Positions 1 through 26,631 of a stretch of DNA of 64,000 bases are shown piece after piece. Every line of letters starts with the position of its first letter. Position 1 is the stretch's first letter. Made by a program: the position numbers and the translations under genes. The notes below the pieces were generated by a model that saw only the letters and a program-made list of their open reading frames with translations, ran no database searches and had not been told where the DNA came from. Origin of the DNA: Balanoglossus misakiensis. Its lineage: Eukaryota > Hemichordata. The DNA lies in assembly GCA_040954595.2 (NCBI GenBank), contig CM082583.2, forward strand, positions 4,650,001 through 4,714,000. Reading direction: 5' to 3'.

Positions 1-674
1 GCAATTGTATTGTGTGTGGAAGGAAGTCGGCAATTACGTAGCTGGGCAGTGCGCTCGTGTTTCGAAACCGGAGCACTTTCCTCCAGGAATCCTGTTCAGC
101 ATCTTTAAGAAAAAAAAAAAGCAAAACAGACAGTAGTTTAGCTAAAGCGGGGAACAAGTGCACGTTATATTTCAGATTCTGACCAGTCAACTTGCCGAGA
201 TACATCGGTTTCAGCTTTAGGGGTCTTAAGGTTGTGGAAATAAAATGCGCAACATAATCAAATTAGCATTCCAGCCAGATGGCATTTTGCATTTTGTACA
301 TCACCAGCTGTGAAGGTTATTAATTTTTGCCAACACGGGAAATTCCCTGCCGCCATTTTGTCTTGTCACGACTAAGAGACGTTGCAGAAATCTAGTTTTT
401 TTTACAGTTGTGTGATTTTTAGTCTTCTGGGAATCCTTTCTGTTGTCTGTATTTTGAACATTGAAGGCCTTAAGTCTAATCTCTTGCTTTTAATTTTGTC
501 ACTGCTTGTCGTAACTTCGAAGAAATATCTGTTGATCTCACTCGGTTAGACAACATCTATAAGTACATGTACATATGTATAACCACTTCTTAGTGGTCGT
601 TGCATTTGAATATCACAACTCATATTTCTTAATCTTAATGTTTGCTATCAATTCCTACTGTGGTTCCATTACAG
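1..674 (+). other. Intron sequence upstream of first visible NEDD4 exon
   Basis: No coding segment is recognisable. The stretch ends in a polypyrimidine run and an AG acceptor directly before the C2 exon at 675. The missing start of NEDD4 must lie 5' of the window. Confidence 0.7.
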
Positions 675-13386
<12,712 letters not shown>

Positions 13387-13432
13387 GTGGAGAAAGAAAT
13401 CAGATGACGGGATGAGAAAGTGTCTTTTAACA

Positions 13433-13627
13433 TTAAAGGTATACGGTCACCCATGGAAAATTAGCTATAGTTACCATGGCAAATTGAGATCTAGCCAATC
13501 ACGGATTTTCAGTGAGTGGCACACGTGAAAAAAAGGGCGCCACCATAGAATTACTTCAAAATGCTCAAATATGCCATTTCAGCCATATATGGGCATATGT
13601 AAATCGGAGGTGACTGTATACCTTTAA
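13433..13627. mobile_element. MITE family B, copy 2, in NEDD4 3' UTR
   Basis: A 195 bp element bounded by TTAA, with inverted ends AAAGGTATACGGTCACC and GGTGACTGTATACCTTT. It begins 46 bp after the NEDD4 stop codon, so it is probably transcribed as part of the 3' UTR. Confidence 0.9.
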
Positions 13628-14338
13628 CCAATAACCTACAAATCTTGCTAGTATTCAATCTTCACCGTATCAGGTATTACAGCAACATGTGGAAGGTTGA
13701 ATTTAGGAATAACAGGTCACCAAGTAATTTGCGTACATGCTTAAATTTTATCTAATCAACTTCATTTATTGCACGTTGTCGTGTTGCTTTGTGTTTGTGG
13801 ATGAGAAGTATGCAGTCTTATAGTCGGGTAGATTTTGTGTCTGGTCATGCGTGTCGTACAAGAAGGATTCCTGTCGTACTTTCTTGCTGTTGCATGAGTT
13901 ATATCACACACTCGTTTACTCCATCTGACAACGAGGGCGCTCGTAAGTCCGTGAACGTACCGTTTTCTGAGCGAACCGACCAAGGCAGACGTTCCAACTT
14001 TTTGGGTGTTTTTTTCTGACGCGCTCGCGCTTCTGCCGAAGTTCGTCAGTGAAAAAAAAAATCTCGTTCCCCGCGTACACTGACTGGTTGTAATATACAT
14101 ATGAGGTTATACTGAATGGTTTCTCCTGCAAGCCGTACCTCATACGTAGTATGCAACTTTACGACTTGCCACAGAGGCGTCGCGGTGTAGTGCACCCTGG
14201 GCGATGGAACAGCCAACATCTGTCTTGAGAGGCTGTTTCTGAATATATCCTCTCCCAACTGGGAATTTACGTGCAGTGATCTTGATGAGTATTACTTGCA
14301 AGGATGGAGAAAAACAATATTGTATGTACATGTATAAT

Positions 14339-14344
14339 AATAAA
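14339..14344 (+). terminator. Candidate NEDD4 poly(A) signal
   Basis: AATAAA about 950 bp after the NEDD4 stop. Further AATAAA hexamers near 15971 and 17244 are alternatives, so the true 3' end cannot be fixed from sequence alone. Confidence 0.35.
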
Positions 14345-15820
14345 CCTTATCAAACATAATTATGCCGTTATGCAGAAAATTAAAATATACTAGAAAAAAA
14401 TTGCGCCCTGCAGCTAACAATATGGTTACTAGTACCGGTATTTGTCAAACAATTTTAAAGTCATTATAATATACATTACTTTTTAAAAATGCATGAAATT
14501 ATATACATTTCACACATAAACATCACATTTTGTCCAGATCTTTTGCACTTTTTCTATGATTGTAAAATTTTTGAAAATATTTAAGAATTGTAAAATAATA
14601 ATGGTAGCATTTGACTTGACTCAAGCTTGCTTCTTATCATGGTTCATAATTAAAGCCTTTAGTCTTCTAAATTGTTTAGAGTTAAATTTTCAATGTGCTG
14701 ATTATGTTTTCTGCTTTTGTATATCATGTGGCATTTTTTTTGGAGGGGGGGGGGGGTTAAAGTTTCAGTACTTGTAATTTGCATATTGTTGCTTTTGTGG
14801 GCAAGTATTCCAAAAGAGAAAAAAAGTTTGAAATTTTTTATTTTGCTGTATGGAGTTTTTAAAATAGAAAATTATGAATGAAATGCTGCTGCTATCGTAA
14901 ACGTAGGCAATAATTATTGATATGGGTACAGGGTCCACTGTAAAGAGCCTTTGACCTGAAATTGGAAAATCAGAAGTCCAAGGCCGACATGGCATTTGAC
15001 AGTTTGAAGGGTAAATCTGCTGCAGGGAAATACTGGAATTTGAAATCACTCCTTGAAAGTCCCGGAAAGGCCAGATTCACTCTTGGAAAACCAGTTCTAG
15101 TAGACCATGCTGCCATAAAATGGCCACTGTCATTAAGAAAAATTCAAAGCGATTATATTACTATTGCTAGAAAATTCTACATTATTGAGTGACTTTGAGT
15201 GTGGGTGTGTCTGTAAGATACTTTTGTGAGCTGAGGAGGGTGGTGGGTACTTGGCAGGGCTGTGATCATTGCATTGTCATTGTTGGTCTGTGCAGTGTAG
15301 GTTGCTTGTCCATTGAGAATGGAGTGAGAGGGAACAGGTTCAAGTGACCCAGAGGAGAAAAGATAACTGCAGTCCATCTTAATTTTGAGGAACAGTTCTT
15401 GCCATAATGCTCAGATCTGTTGCAAGAGTAATGTCAATTTCTGACATAGCAGTTATGTCAAAATCTTTCAGACAGTGTTAAAAAAAGCCAGTGAATTTTA
15501 AATTTAAAAAAAAAAACTGGCTGACCGTAATATGACATTGGAATAATGCAAGCAAAACCTGTATGTAGAACAACTGCAGCAAAGGTGAATATTGAATGGA
15601 TATTTTTTATGTTGGAAGTATACACAGCTATAGTGACGCACACAGGCTAGTGCAATAGATTATTGTAAGATAAGCAAGATAGTTCAAATAGTTTAAAGAT
15701 GGAAATAGTCCAAGGTGGATACATTTTAAAAAATTAATGTGTTTTTTTTAGGGAGTCCAAGATTAGGTGTTAGGTTCTTTTGTTTTGGGAGAGATACTCT
15801 GACTTCATTGAAATTGTGTC

Positions 15821-15874
15821 CATTCATTCATTCATTCATTCATTCATTCATTCATTCATTCATTCATTCATTCA
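15821..15874. repeat. (ATTC)n microsatellite
   Basis: About 13 uninterrupted ATTC units. Confidence 0.95.
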
Positions 15875-17288
15875 AACTTCAAGAAAACGTAAATTTGTTG
15901 ACAGTGCTCTTGAGGCTGAAATGCTTATGATTTACAAAAATGGTCACCATTATTGCATTTTGTATGGGCAATAAATCATTTTTTGGTTATTTTTGATTGG
16001 ATTCCAGTTTTCCTGTTTTTGGCAATATTTTAGTGTGTGCGTATCTGATCCCTAAACACTGGGCTAATTAGGGCCAGTGGATTTAGTCCAGGGGCGAATA
16101 GATTGGGTTCCCTATGTCCAGCTGTCTTGCTTCTCCTGTATCTGCTGATTTCAATTTGATTCAAACATGATACAAATACAATTGACTATAGGTATGTACA
16201 TGCCAACTCATTTTGCAATATTATATGATTCCATATTACGGTACCACCATTAAACCATTTCATTGTAATTGGTTTCATATCCAGAGCCATTACGTACCAG
16301 TGCCTGGACAAATAGTGTTTGAACTTTGCAAAAGTGCAATCTACCATGACCTATATATTCCATCACAATACACATCATTACAAATTGACATGCATATGCT
16401 CATCGATAATGGGTTGCGGTGATCCAATATGGCTTCCAGGCACCCATTTTTGCTGTGACTGTCATGAATTTTTCCTGTAACTCGGACATATTTTTAATTG
16501 TTCTCTGCAAGAGGACTGCAGCATGTAATTCGTTCAAATAAGGCTGCCAGGTGGCCATTAGAAATGAATGCAAATTTTATGGAACTGATCTCTTCAAATA
16601 TGACATCAAGATTTTTTAAGTGATCAGCGGGGACTAGGCCATTGAGAATGACTTGTTACTGAAAGCTCTGGCTTCATTTAAACAATATTTGCATGTGTTG
16701 ACAAGCTGAATACTTGGCATATAGCGAGAAGCACTGGCAAAAATGATGAAATAATCTCTACTATCCCTTTAAAAGGCAAATGGTGTCCACATCATTCCAA
16801 GACTTTCAGTAAACCCAATCTTTCTAGTACCGGTAAGATTCAGTGTAATTGTAATATTTAAAACAATTCCATCGGAATATAAACTTGACTTTGATAAGCT
16901 TGTTCATTCACTGCTATTATATTTAATTCACAATTAGATCCACTATTTTATTAATTACTATTATTACTTTTGATACTGAATGAAATATTTTTTTCTTTTC
17001 AATGCTTCATATTTATGACCTATGAAGATCTAATAGCCATTAACTCAGTTTTGTGAATATTAAGTTGAACTCTTTTCTTATTGTAATAATTTTGCTATGT
17101 GCCAGTAAACACTCCATATTCCAACATCATTGCAATATCTCGTTTAACTCATATACTTGCTGTATTTATTTTGAAAATACACTAATAACCTGATTTTTTT
17201 TAAAAGTGATGATGCCTGTGTTTGTACTATTTCAATAATGTGTAAATAAATTACAATTAAAAAGATTTAATGTGCTGAGTTTGTTTCA

Positions 17289-17503
17289 TACGGTAAAACG
17301 GAAAATTTTCACAAACGATAAATTTTCGCAAACTTTGCGAAAGCCAAAAAAAAAAGCAGGGAAAAAAGTCGCGTAAGAATTTTTTCCAGAGATAATGATG
17401 CAGTTAGTGTAATACTAGAACCGGAAAATTGATTGTCGCGTAACAGTTGCCTCTTTTGATATCGTGAAAATTTCCTGTCGCGAAAATTTCCCGGTTTACG
17501 GTA
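17289..17503. mobile_element. MITE family E, copy 2 (both ends present)
   Basis: A 215 bp element with inverted ends TACGGTAAAACGG-AAAATTTT and AAAATTTCCCGGTTTACGGTA. Non-coding, in the intergenic stretch 3' of NEDD4. Confidence 0.82.
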
Positions 17504-20500
17504 TTTGCATGCATTTTATTGTCCCTTGCCAACCACGTTGCGTGTCCCCCATATCAGTCTGCGTTTGAGTAGAATTTGGTCGTCTAATATAAACCAATGT
17601 CTTTCCATGCAGTGCCCTGCTCAAATTGAATTATGAAATAAAGCTTCACCGCATACACAAATACAGACAATATCGTGGCATATGATGAATTGGGACAGGT
17701 TGGCCCTTGGGAGCAAGCTACATGTTGTTGGTCTTGATGGAACCAGGAGAAAAAATGTGTGAGTCAAAACCTGGTTATTTAGGTCGGTGTCAACTTGTGG
17801 CGGATGAGTATGGAATAACAATTTCTGCTTATATTTTGGGTTGACCTTTTGACCTTAATTTTACATATTGGCACTCGTGTCAAATTTCCTGGTAGAAAAC
17901 CTGAACTAGATTATTTACAGGCATAATGCAGTTCTGGGTTTTCTGATTGGACTAGGGCTTTGGAGTCTGTGTGACCTGCACAAGTAATAACAGGTGAATA
18001 CTTTGATATTGAGAAAGGGATATGGGGGCTTATAGTACCATATTTCTTTTTCCATGTGTATAACTTACTCTACTACACAAAGAAGCATTACATCAACAGA
18101 CCACTTGTATTAAAGCTAGCCCATAAACCACATCAAAAGACTATATAATCATGATCATACAATTGCTGGTACAATGACGCGGGCCAGCAATTTGCAGGTA
18201 TATACACAGTGAACGTGAGGCCTGACTGACCACGCCTATTTACAAGAGTGGCAAAATATTTATATCCCTATATTATGTATAGTGGTTCTAGCTTTGTAAG
18301 CAAACCCCAGTCAAATAAGGGTATATTCTATGCCCATTCACTCTTCACTGTACCAGCACTGTAAATGTGTAAGGTAGTCGTGTACCATGCATCAAAAATC
18401 AGTCTGGAACTTGTTCTCATACTTTGCTCAAAACAATGTTAGATTATTCTCTCTTAAAATTGAGAATAGAAATTTGGGGTCATTGTGCAAAAGTTTGAAT
18501 GAGAGAGCTTCAAATATGAAATACAAAATGGCTGCCACAAGTCAATGGAGAAAAATTAAAGTAACGATTTTTATGAAAACAAGACAGTGAACACCATGTT
18601 TTTATTCTTTTTTTTTGTAAACAAAAAGACTCCTCACAAACTTTAATACGTATCAAAGAATTGAAAGTTTGGAGAACTAACATTTTTCTGCAAATCTGTC
18701 CCCGAGATGCCTGCCACCTGGCACACTGCCCGAATATGGCCCTGTTTTACTATATATGTCAACACAATATGTATGTTGACAGGCTGAAATACAGACAGTT
18801 TAGCATGGCATAGGGACTACCAAGCGAGCCAAAATACTGAAGAAAATAGTCTAAAGTTTACAGTTAGCGCCATGAGGGAGCCAGTGATTGATTGCATCAC
18901 TGTGTCATGTTTTGGCCGTAGCACGTGCACATACTGTATATCATGGTTCACACTCCTGGCTTTGTGGTGATTTAAAGCTCATAAACCTCAGTTTATGTGC
19001 TCACGGAAAGATTTTAAAATCATATGCACTTTGGGATCAATCTTGACAGGTGTAGCATGCTAAGGCATGGTACGCAGGCCCATTTCCAGACACCTGATGT
19101 CACTACTCAGGGACGACTTACCAGAACAGTTGTTCACAGTGAGCCTCATGCCTCTGTAAATGAACCAAAAACATGTTTTTTTACCCATTTTAAAGACCTG
19201 GAATTTGGTTTTGACGTGATTTCAAATCATATCTGGAAAGTATATGATTTGATTAATATTCAGTTGGTTTTGTTGTTTCAGATCATCATGCACAGCTTTG
19301 GGAATTTTGTTACTTTATGTGATTTGATTACACAATTGGGTTTCACATTTGAAATCGCATTTGGACATTTTTGGAAATAACCAAACCATATGCTTCTGTT
19401 GTCATTGGATTTTTGGTTACAGCGTCCATCATATTTCATTGTTACATTTCTGACAACTGTGCGAACAGCACAGACAGACAGACAAATTCAGTGTTACGTA
19501 CAGATTACATGTGTGTAATAAATACAGGAAAATTCAACGTTGGTTTCAAAAAAGCAGATTTATTTGCCAAATTGACACATGCAGCCTATGTCCCAAATGC
19601 ATATGTTTTGACGAGTGAAAAAAAAGACAGCTGGATCAAATGTGTCTAAACCAAGAAGGCGACCGTCAACAAGTTTAAAACGTTAAATGTAGAGAATGCT
19701 TCAGATCTCCAGAGATGTTATGGTATACAGTAACAGTGTCCTCTCAACACAGCATAAGGAGAAATTTCTGGTTTTCTGAAGGATTATTTATACAGGTGTC
19801 ACTTAAGTACAAAGATGGCAATTGAAACAAAACAACATAACTTGAAAACAACAAACTAGAATGCTACTTCCATTTCTTTGGCAAACACCTTACTAAACAG
19901 TTATTAAAATCTCAAACCAAGTTTCAGTTTGCTCCACGAATGTTCCTTTCTGTACAAATCGAGTTTGAGGTATCAACAATGTTTGTTGACCTTGGAAACA
20001 TTGGTAATGTCTTTGAACTAAACTACGTCAACACTACAAGAAAACATACAAAGTGACTTCACTTACTACTTTAAGGCATGTGTGCAGAGTACTAAAACTA
20101 TCATGACTCTTGATAACACACCTGTCAATAGTTATATACACTACACGTATTATCATATGCATGTATAATGGTATAAATAATAGCATAAATATTAGATACT
20201 ACAATAAACAAACTCTAGATGTCTTTCATAAATAAAGTTAGGAAATATTAGTAACAGGAAAAGACTTGTTTACTTTCATAACTATGTTTGCACTTAGAAG
20301 CAACAACAGTGCCATATAATATTTATGATCTACCCTGGTTGGAACCTTTGTCAAAGAAAAAAATCATTTCTGTAAATGTTTTATGCCAATATGATAAATA
20401 GCAATAAATCACCCACACATGTTGGTGTATACAACTCGCTTTTGACCAACTCACAACATACCGGTATACACACAGCGATAATGGATTCTGAGATGTTTCA

Positions 20501-20694
20501 TCAAAATTTGAACAAGTCTGACTCAGATCATCCCAAATAACAAGCTGTATGCATAAATGAGGGTTTCTGTAAATAAGGATGTGACAACATACCCAAAGGG
20601 AAGGGGGGGGGGGGGGGGGTCACTGATAACATATGACTGATAATGCATGTTTCGAGATGTCAACCTCTTTGGTTCCTGTCCATGTAACAACCAA

Positions 20695-23600
20695 TTACAT
20701 CTTCATCTTGTAGCTTCGTCTTAATTTTTTGCTGTTGAACATCATCGGGGAGTTCTTACTGTTGTCCATCATCATTTTAAACGCATTTCTGTTTCCATCT
20801 GGTGTGCGTGGATGCAACAAAGCTGACTTCTTGGTGGCGACGGAGGCGGGGGAATAATTGACACTGACACTAGTTGCTGGTGTAGGTATCTTCGCGAGTC
20901 TCACCGGATTCACTCCCTGGTCGTGTGCAGTCACATAGTGGTACATGAGCGGATAGGCACATGTGGACGGATGGACGTTGGTAACATCCTGCAGCAAAGG
21001 CACTGGACGGCTTTGCGTGGCTTTGTTGTCGGGCGCCATGGAAACTATTGTCACCTTTGACGGAGAGGCCGTGATTGTTGAAAACTGGTTCTGCTGATGA
21101 GCCCTCCACGGCTTGCCTCTGCCGCCCGGCCATGTTAGCGGCGAACTGGTCTCAGTCGACCGTTTCTCAGGTACGGACGATCCGGCAGCTTCTGTTCGCT
21201 TGAGGTGACTTCCTGGCCAGTGTGCGGATCCACCATCAGAGAAGGGCTGCTGCGACACAGTACCTCGTCTTCCACTGGTCTTAGGGGCCGGGCGAGGCAG
21301 AGCAGGACTGGGCTGTGCATTATCCACGCTGGGCGTTGGCGGCATTCCCAGGCGCATCCCACCAACAGGTCTGACATTCGCAGCCACTCTGGGACCGGCA
21401 TCACCACCGCCGAGGCATCCCCGCGTCGCCAGAAACCGCTCCCTGATTTGGCCGACGTCGCCCCAGCCCGGACTGACGCTCGCCAGCAGGCTCTTTGGTA
21501 CCGAAGACCACGCGTCTCCTTGGCTCGACGCACAGCTATCGGTGGAATCACTGTCCTGCCCGCACGAAAACCAGGCGTCGTCACAGGAGGAGGTGGTGAA
21601 TACCGGCGAGCTTGACCCGCAGCTGAAGGAAGAAGAAGGCGAGCGGTCAAAGCTATCCGGCTCCCATTCTGAGCCACTGTCATCTCCAGCTCTTAATGTA
21701 GCATTTGAACCCTGCTTCCTTGTGCCTGGTTGACCGTTTCTACGCAGATGGCTGTATCCACCTGGTCCTTTACTCCTTCCGACATCACTGGCTCTCAAAT
21801 CCTTGTACTTCAGCTGATGCAGTATCGGAGCTGTGCATGAAGAGGAAGGAGTGGTACAAATCAATGAATCTCCATCACTGACATAGGTTATACTGTGTGC
21901 AAACATATTATGTTTGCATAACACGCGTACAGGAACTACTGTCCATGTATTCTGGAACGCAAAATCTACCAGCTACAGAATCAAAGTCACTGTAATGCTA
22001 CCACCAGTGTGCCCTCTAAGCCCATATGACGCACCACTAACTCAACAAACTCACTGGTGACTCAAGAAAATTATCCACACCACCATGTACATGCAAAAGT
22101 ATGGGACCGACTCAGAGAAATTTCTAGAAATCCACAAATTCACTCAAAGCTTTTAAACATGCTTGTTTGCTTTGACGGCACACTGGCTATCACTTTGATG
22201 TGATTTTGTAGTAGACATATGAATGTTTATGTTTCATGTCAATTAAAATAGGGGAGGCCTCATCTACAGGTAATCACATTTTGTGAATAGCCAGTGGTAT
22301 TTTTTTTCATACCTTGATAACTTTTCAGTGAAGGTCTTCTCTTCCTTCTTGTGGCTTGTACTGAATGATCCGGTTTTGGTATGCTGACCTTGGATATCAA
22401 GTAGTGCTTCGAAGAAGGTAGCAATCCTTTAGCTTGGTCGATGGCCCCTTCAAACTCCTGTACGTCAACCCCATACTCTATCAACGTACACAGACTGTCT
22501 GCCAAACTGAGAACCAGCGAGTTGAAGGATTCTGCCATCAAGTCTGCATTGAGGAAAAGCACAGCAATGATTACGAATGCCCACTCAAATGTATACAGTC
22601 AATGCCATAAGGTAGTGTGCTGTCTGTCCTAACAACCGACAAGATGGCTGTGACTATAGTCTGTGTTGAAGATTGGCAAAAGACAGCAAAGAGAAGGAAG
22701 CGAAGGCAGTCCAGTATTTGTATGTGTCAAACGCAAATTTTGCAGAACATTTGGATTAGACATAATGTTTGTACACACGAAATTATGCACATATGCATAA
22801 GACAATCGTCGGCCTTTAATTATGCCTTCAGATGTTCTAAAACTGTACTTTTTGGTATTGTTTGGACCACAGCCTGGCACACTTGACAAGGACACCTTAG
22901 CTTTTCCATAACTCAAAGAAAAATCACTTAAATTGTCTACCTGATCGCGCCAAAGGCAAAAAACTCCTCCATACTGACGCCAATTTACCAGTAAAACCAC
23001 CAGCGTCTTGATCGTAGAACAACGACCCTTCTGATGGTGTGACAAAACCAAATGAAGTACATTCATTGGCGAAGTAGTCTGTTAATCCGAGAAGTAAGGT
23101 GAAGTTCTCTTCCGGACTTTTCATGCCACCAATCAAATCCTATTTGGGACGAAAACATGACAGCTAAGCTTGCTGAAAAACTCATGATGGATAAATAAAG
23201 TAATTCATGATCAAAATGCAATTCTAATAGCAATTACGTTTGGTGTTTCTTGTGATATTTACAATGTGTGGTAAAAAGTATGTAATGTACATGCAATAAC
23301 GCATACCAAAAGAATATTATTGTACAGCTCCACCAGCTGTAACGCGTGACATTTTTTAAGTATTTTTATTCTGTGCATCAGTCATGGTTTATTGTCCCCC
23401 CCCCCCCCCCTCTACATAGCTAAATCACATCATTGAACCAAAGAAAATGTTCAATCATGTCATTGATCAATTGAAGTTCTGGATACTGATACTAAGTGAT
23501 ACACAGGCAGCCTTGGAACCTCATTTTAAAGTGACCTTTGATCCAGGTCAAAAGTCACCCGAGTGTTGCCTATATCGGCCCTGCTTTAAACCTATAGCAA

Positions 23601-25930
23601 CTTTTGGATCCCATTTTAAACATGGTTACAATTAACATTTGATATTAGTCAGAAGTTGCACCAGCGATTTATCATGGATTATGCGGCAAATTATTGGGCA
23701 TTATTGGAATACAATGGGGGCAGCAACAGTGCCTCAGTAATGAGTAGACAGTTTAATTAATCAGGTTGACACTTTCATTGTGATGTGCTTGTATATTGCA
23801 CTGGTCAGATGTGGAAAGCAACTAAGGCAATCTTGTGAGTCAACACAAGAGATCATTTCATGTAAATAACATTATATTTCCTCTGATGGACCTTATGAGA
23901 TAACGAGTTATCAGTTATTTTTCTGAAGAGCAATTGTTGACAGTGATCAAAAATGGCCTCATAAAAACTACCTAGTGCATTTGTATTGTGCAATTCAGTA
24001 AAATAGTGGGGGGGGGGGAGAGATACAGCAGCAGTAACAAAACCTCATAGCCAATACAATTTTAAACCTGATTTTTACGGTACATTGGTGATACTAGTAA
24101 TTAAAGTGGTCCACAAAATGGCCATCTTGATATTATATCTTTTAACACCACTTCACTGTTTAATTTACTCAGGAAAATATGCAGGCATTTTGCGGAGGCA
24201 ATCATGCAGAAATAGAACTGCATAAAGCTGCTGTTTTATATTCCACTTAAACAAGAAAAGCTAAATGTAGAACTGTTTATCAAAAGTTACAGGTATGATA
24301 GTGTTCAGACCAAAATGGAGGATGGCATATCAAGGCGAGTTTGACAAAATATTGCAGCTCCTTTATGAAACTTTTTGTGAATATACAACAACATACAATT
24401 GTAAATGACGCAATGCAAGAAATTTCAAGTGTTTATACTTTATATAAGGGAGTAGTTGTTAAAATTCATTACTATGAAATTCAGTACCCCAAGGCCATAT
24501 TTTCTATTGTCCTGTACTGTGTACGTGTAATTATTATTAATCATCATTTACAATTCTTGCTAATGTATATTTTCGTAAAAAATACCCTTACTTGTACGCA
24601 ACCACAAAAATGCAGGGTTTGCAAAAGTGACAAAAATAGACCAGTTATTGTGTGTTATGAATACATGATTATTTGTAAAGAATGACTGTCATTACTAACA
24701 ATAATCCAATGCCTTTCCTCAAATTTAACATCTGCAGACAGTAAAACATAACAATGAGGAGCAAAACAAAATTCTGTTTCACTCTTTGACAGTTATCAGT
24801 TTACATCTTTCTACATTGTATGGTTAAGGGCGGGTAAGAAATATCCCCTAACTGCATTATAACAGGAGGTAGGCTTCAAATCCTCATACGATGCACCAGA
24901 AAAATTGTAGTTTTTATCATTATTGTAATAGTTAAGATGTAAAATAACTAATACGGTTACCACAGTGTTCTGTGAAAAACTGCATATGGATCTATTCTGA
25001 GATCACCAGATTCTACACTATAGGTTTTAGAGTTAAGTTACATGTAGATGATCATGTACCGTACATGTTTGTTTCAAAATTACATGAATATGCAGATGAT
25101 TTTTTACACAATTCTACTACTAACCATGTGTGACCTTGTGAGCCTATGATAAATAATTATTTTATACCACCACATGACCTAATTACAACTCATAAAGCTA
25201 ACCACTTTAAAGGTATACGGTCACCTATACAAATTTAGCCACAGTTACCATGGTAAATTGAGATCTAACCAATCACAGATTTTCAGTGGGTGGCACACGC
25301 GAAAATAAAGTGTTCTTTAGAACACTCAAATACGCCATTTCAACTATATATGGCGATATGTAGATTGGAGGTGACCGTATACCTTTAAGCGATAGCCTGT
25401 ACTACAGCTGTAGTATATTTCCCAATTCACTCAGTATTTTTCGTGCTTTTCACCCGACGATTTCCCAAGTTAGTCGACACGATGGCGTCACATGTAATAG
25501 TTGACTTGGACAATGAATGGGCATGCACATTGCTCCGGCCCATTGGTGAAGTCCTGTTAAAATCACCATGACAACTCATTTGATGTTCAGGTATCAGCAA
25601 CAGAGAAGAGCTTCCTACTTGTGACAACACAGTCACATTGTTGTAAATAACAGTAAAAGAAACTTAATTTTTACTAGGGTTCCATGTTTTATACGCATAG
25701 TGCATCTTATGCTTGGGGATATGAAATTATACTATTGAAATGCCGAAAATTCCTACCAAAATTGTGTGACAATCGCCGAGACTTAGAGCACCAAGTTGGG
25801 CAAAAATCGGCGTTTTCAGACCCAACACAGCGTCTTCGGCCGTCAACGCCACCTTCTTCATGTTTGCCTCGTAAGAACGGACGAGCCCACTTGTCATCGC
25901 TCTCACTTGCTTCTCATTCTTCACGGGCAT
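20695..25930 (-). CDS. Unidentified four-exon gene, 579-residue protein
   Basis: I do not recognise this family. Exons: 25930-25757, 23139-22941, 22543-22313 and 21830-20695; every junction keeps phase (0, 1, 1) and the total is exactly 580 codons. The start MPVKNEKQVR follows the transcript upstream context GTACC. Residues 1 to about 185 look folded and mainly helical (VALTAEDAVLGLKTPIFAQL, ENFTLLLGLTDYFANE, FNSLVLSLADSLCTLIEYGV). Then comes a basic RRKRRPSLKSY segment. The large last exon is Ser/Pro-rich and probably disordered, ending in a basic tail (KKLRRSYKMKM). No signal peptide or TM segment. The N-terminal half faintly recalls helical adaptor domains such as RUN, but I would not assign it. 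The 2.6 kb first intron could hide another phase-0 exon. It is convergent with NEDD4. Confidence 0.8.
22005..22185. mobile_element. hAT-like MITE with 8-bp target duplication
   Basis: A 181 bp element with inverted ends CAGTGTGCCCTCTAAGC and GCTTTGACGGCACACTG. It is flanked by near-identical 8-mers GCTACCAC (21997-22004) and GCTATCAC (22186-22193), which is the target-site length of hAT transposons. It lies in the last intron of the unidentified minus-strand gene. Confidence 0.85.
25207..25388. mobile_element. MITE family B, copy 3
   Basis: A 182 bp element with TTAA on both sides and near-perfect inverted ends AAAGGTATACGGTCACCT and AGGTGACCGTATACCTTT. It lies in the first intron of the unidentified minus-strand gene. 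Confidence 0.9.
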
Positions 25931-26631
25931 GGTACACGTAGTCACAGAATACCACGGACTCTTTTCGGAATAGTTTTTTTAAAGAAAATTTCTGGTGTGA
26001 ATATGTATTTTGTAAAGCCTGTGCAGTTCGTTCTTGGCGCAAAATTTACGTTTGTTTGTTGGTTGGTTGTTGGCCCTTTTCTCTAAAACGCGCAAGAAGT
26101 TTGTAAATGGATTATAATTCATGACCTCATAGTACATTCGATATTTTTGCGATTCCGGCAGATAACCTATTTTTATAATAAAACAATAACAGAAAGTGCA
26201 AATGTACAGATGCGAGCCCGTATAAAACACAAGACATTTACCCCGGTGATAGAGGGCGCTCTGTGACTTATGGCAAGCACATCTGTGCATGCGTGCTGTA
26301 ATCGACTCAATCGACTGCATCTGCTGCGGTGCGTATCATGTGGCAGCGCAAAGCTGTTATTCTGTCCCGAGGGAGTTGAGTGGACCATGGATAAATTATT
26401 CAATTATATGTAACTGTAAAAGCGCCTTGAGCACAATACCTACACAGTTCAAGTCGAATCTTGCAACCTGTACGCTGGGGTTTGCCGCTGCGCCGCATGC
26501 AGTTCCCGCCCCAGCACATGCTATTGGCGTGTGCAATCAATCAACAAAAGTGTATTATAGCGCCAAAATCCAAAACAAGATTAAAGAAACCTTGCCCGAT
26601 TACGCCCATGGTTAAACTTCACTGTACGCTC

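Larger units (their letters stand above)
13387..20694. other. NEDD4 3' UTR and intergenic DNA
   Basis: AT-rich sequence with MITE copies at 13433 and 17289, an (ATTC)n microsatellite and several poly(A)-signal hexamers. Open frames here are short (at most about 118 residues at 19024-19380) with no recognisable motif or plausible splice partners. I see no gene. The next gene ends at 20695 on the opposite strand, so the two genes converge here. Confidence 0.7.

Noticed and set aside
21135-21733. Three overlapping frames of 63-182 residues opposite or beside the large exon
   Set aside because: Shadows of the unidentified gene's GC-rich last exon, which has the better frame and matching splice phase.
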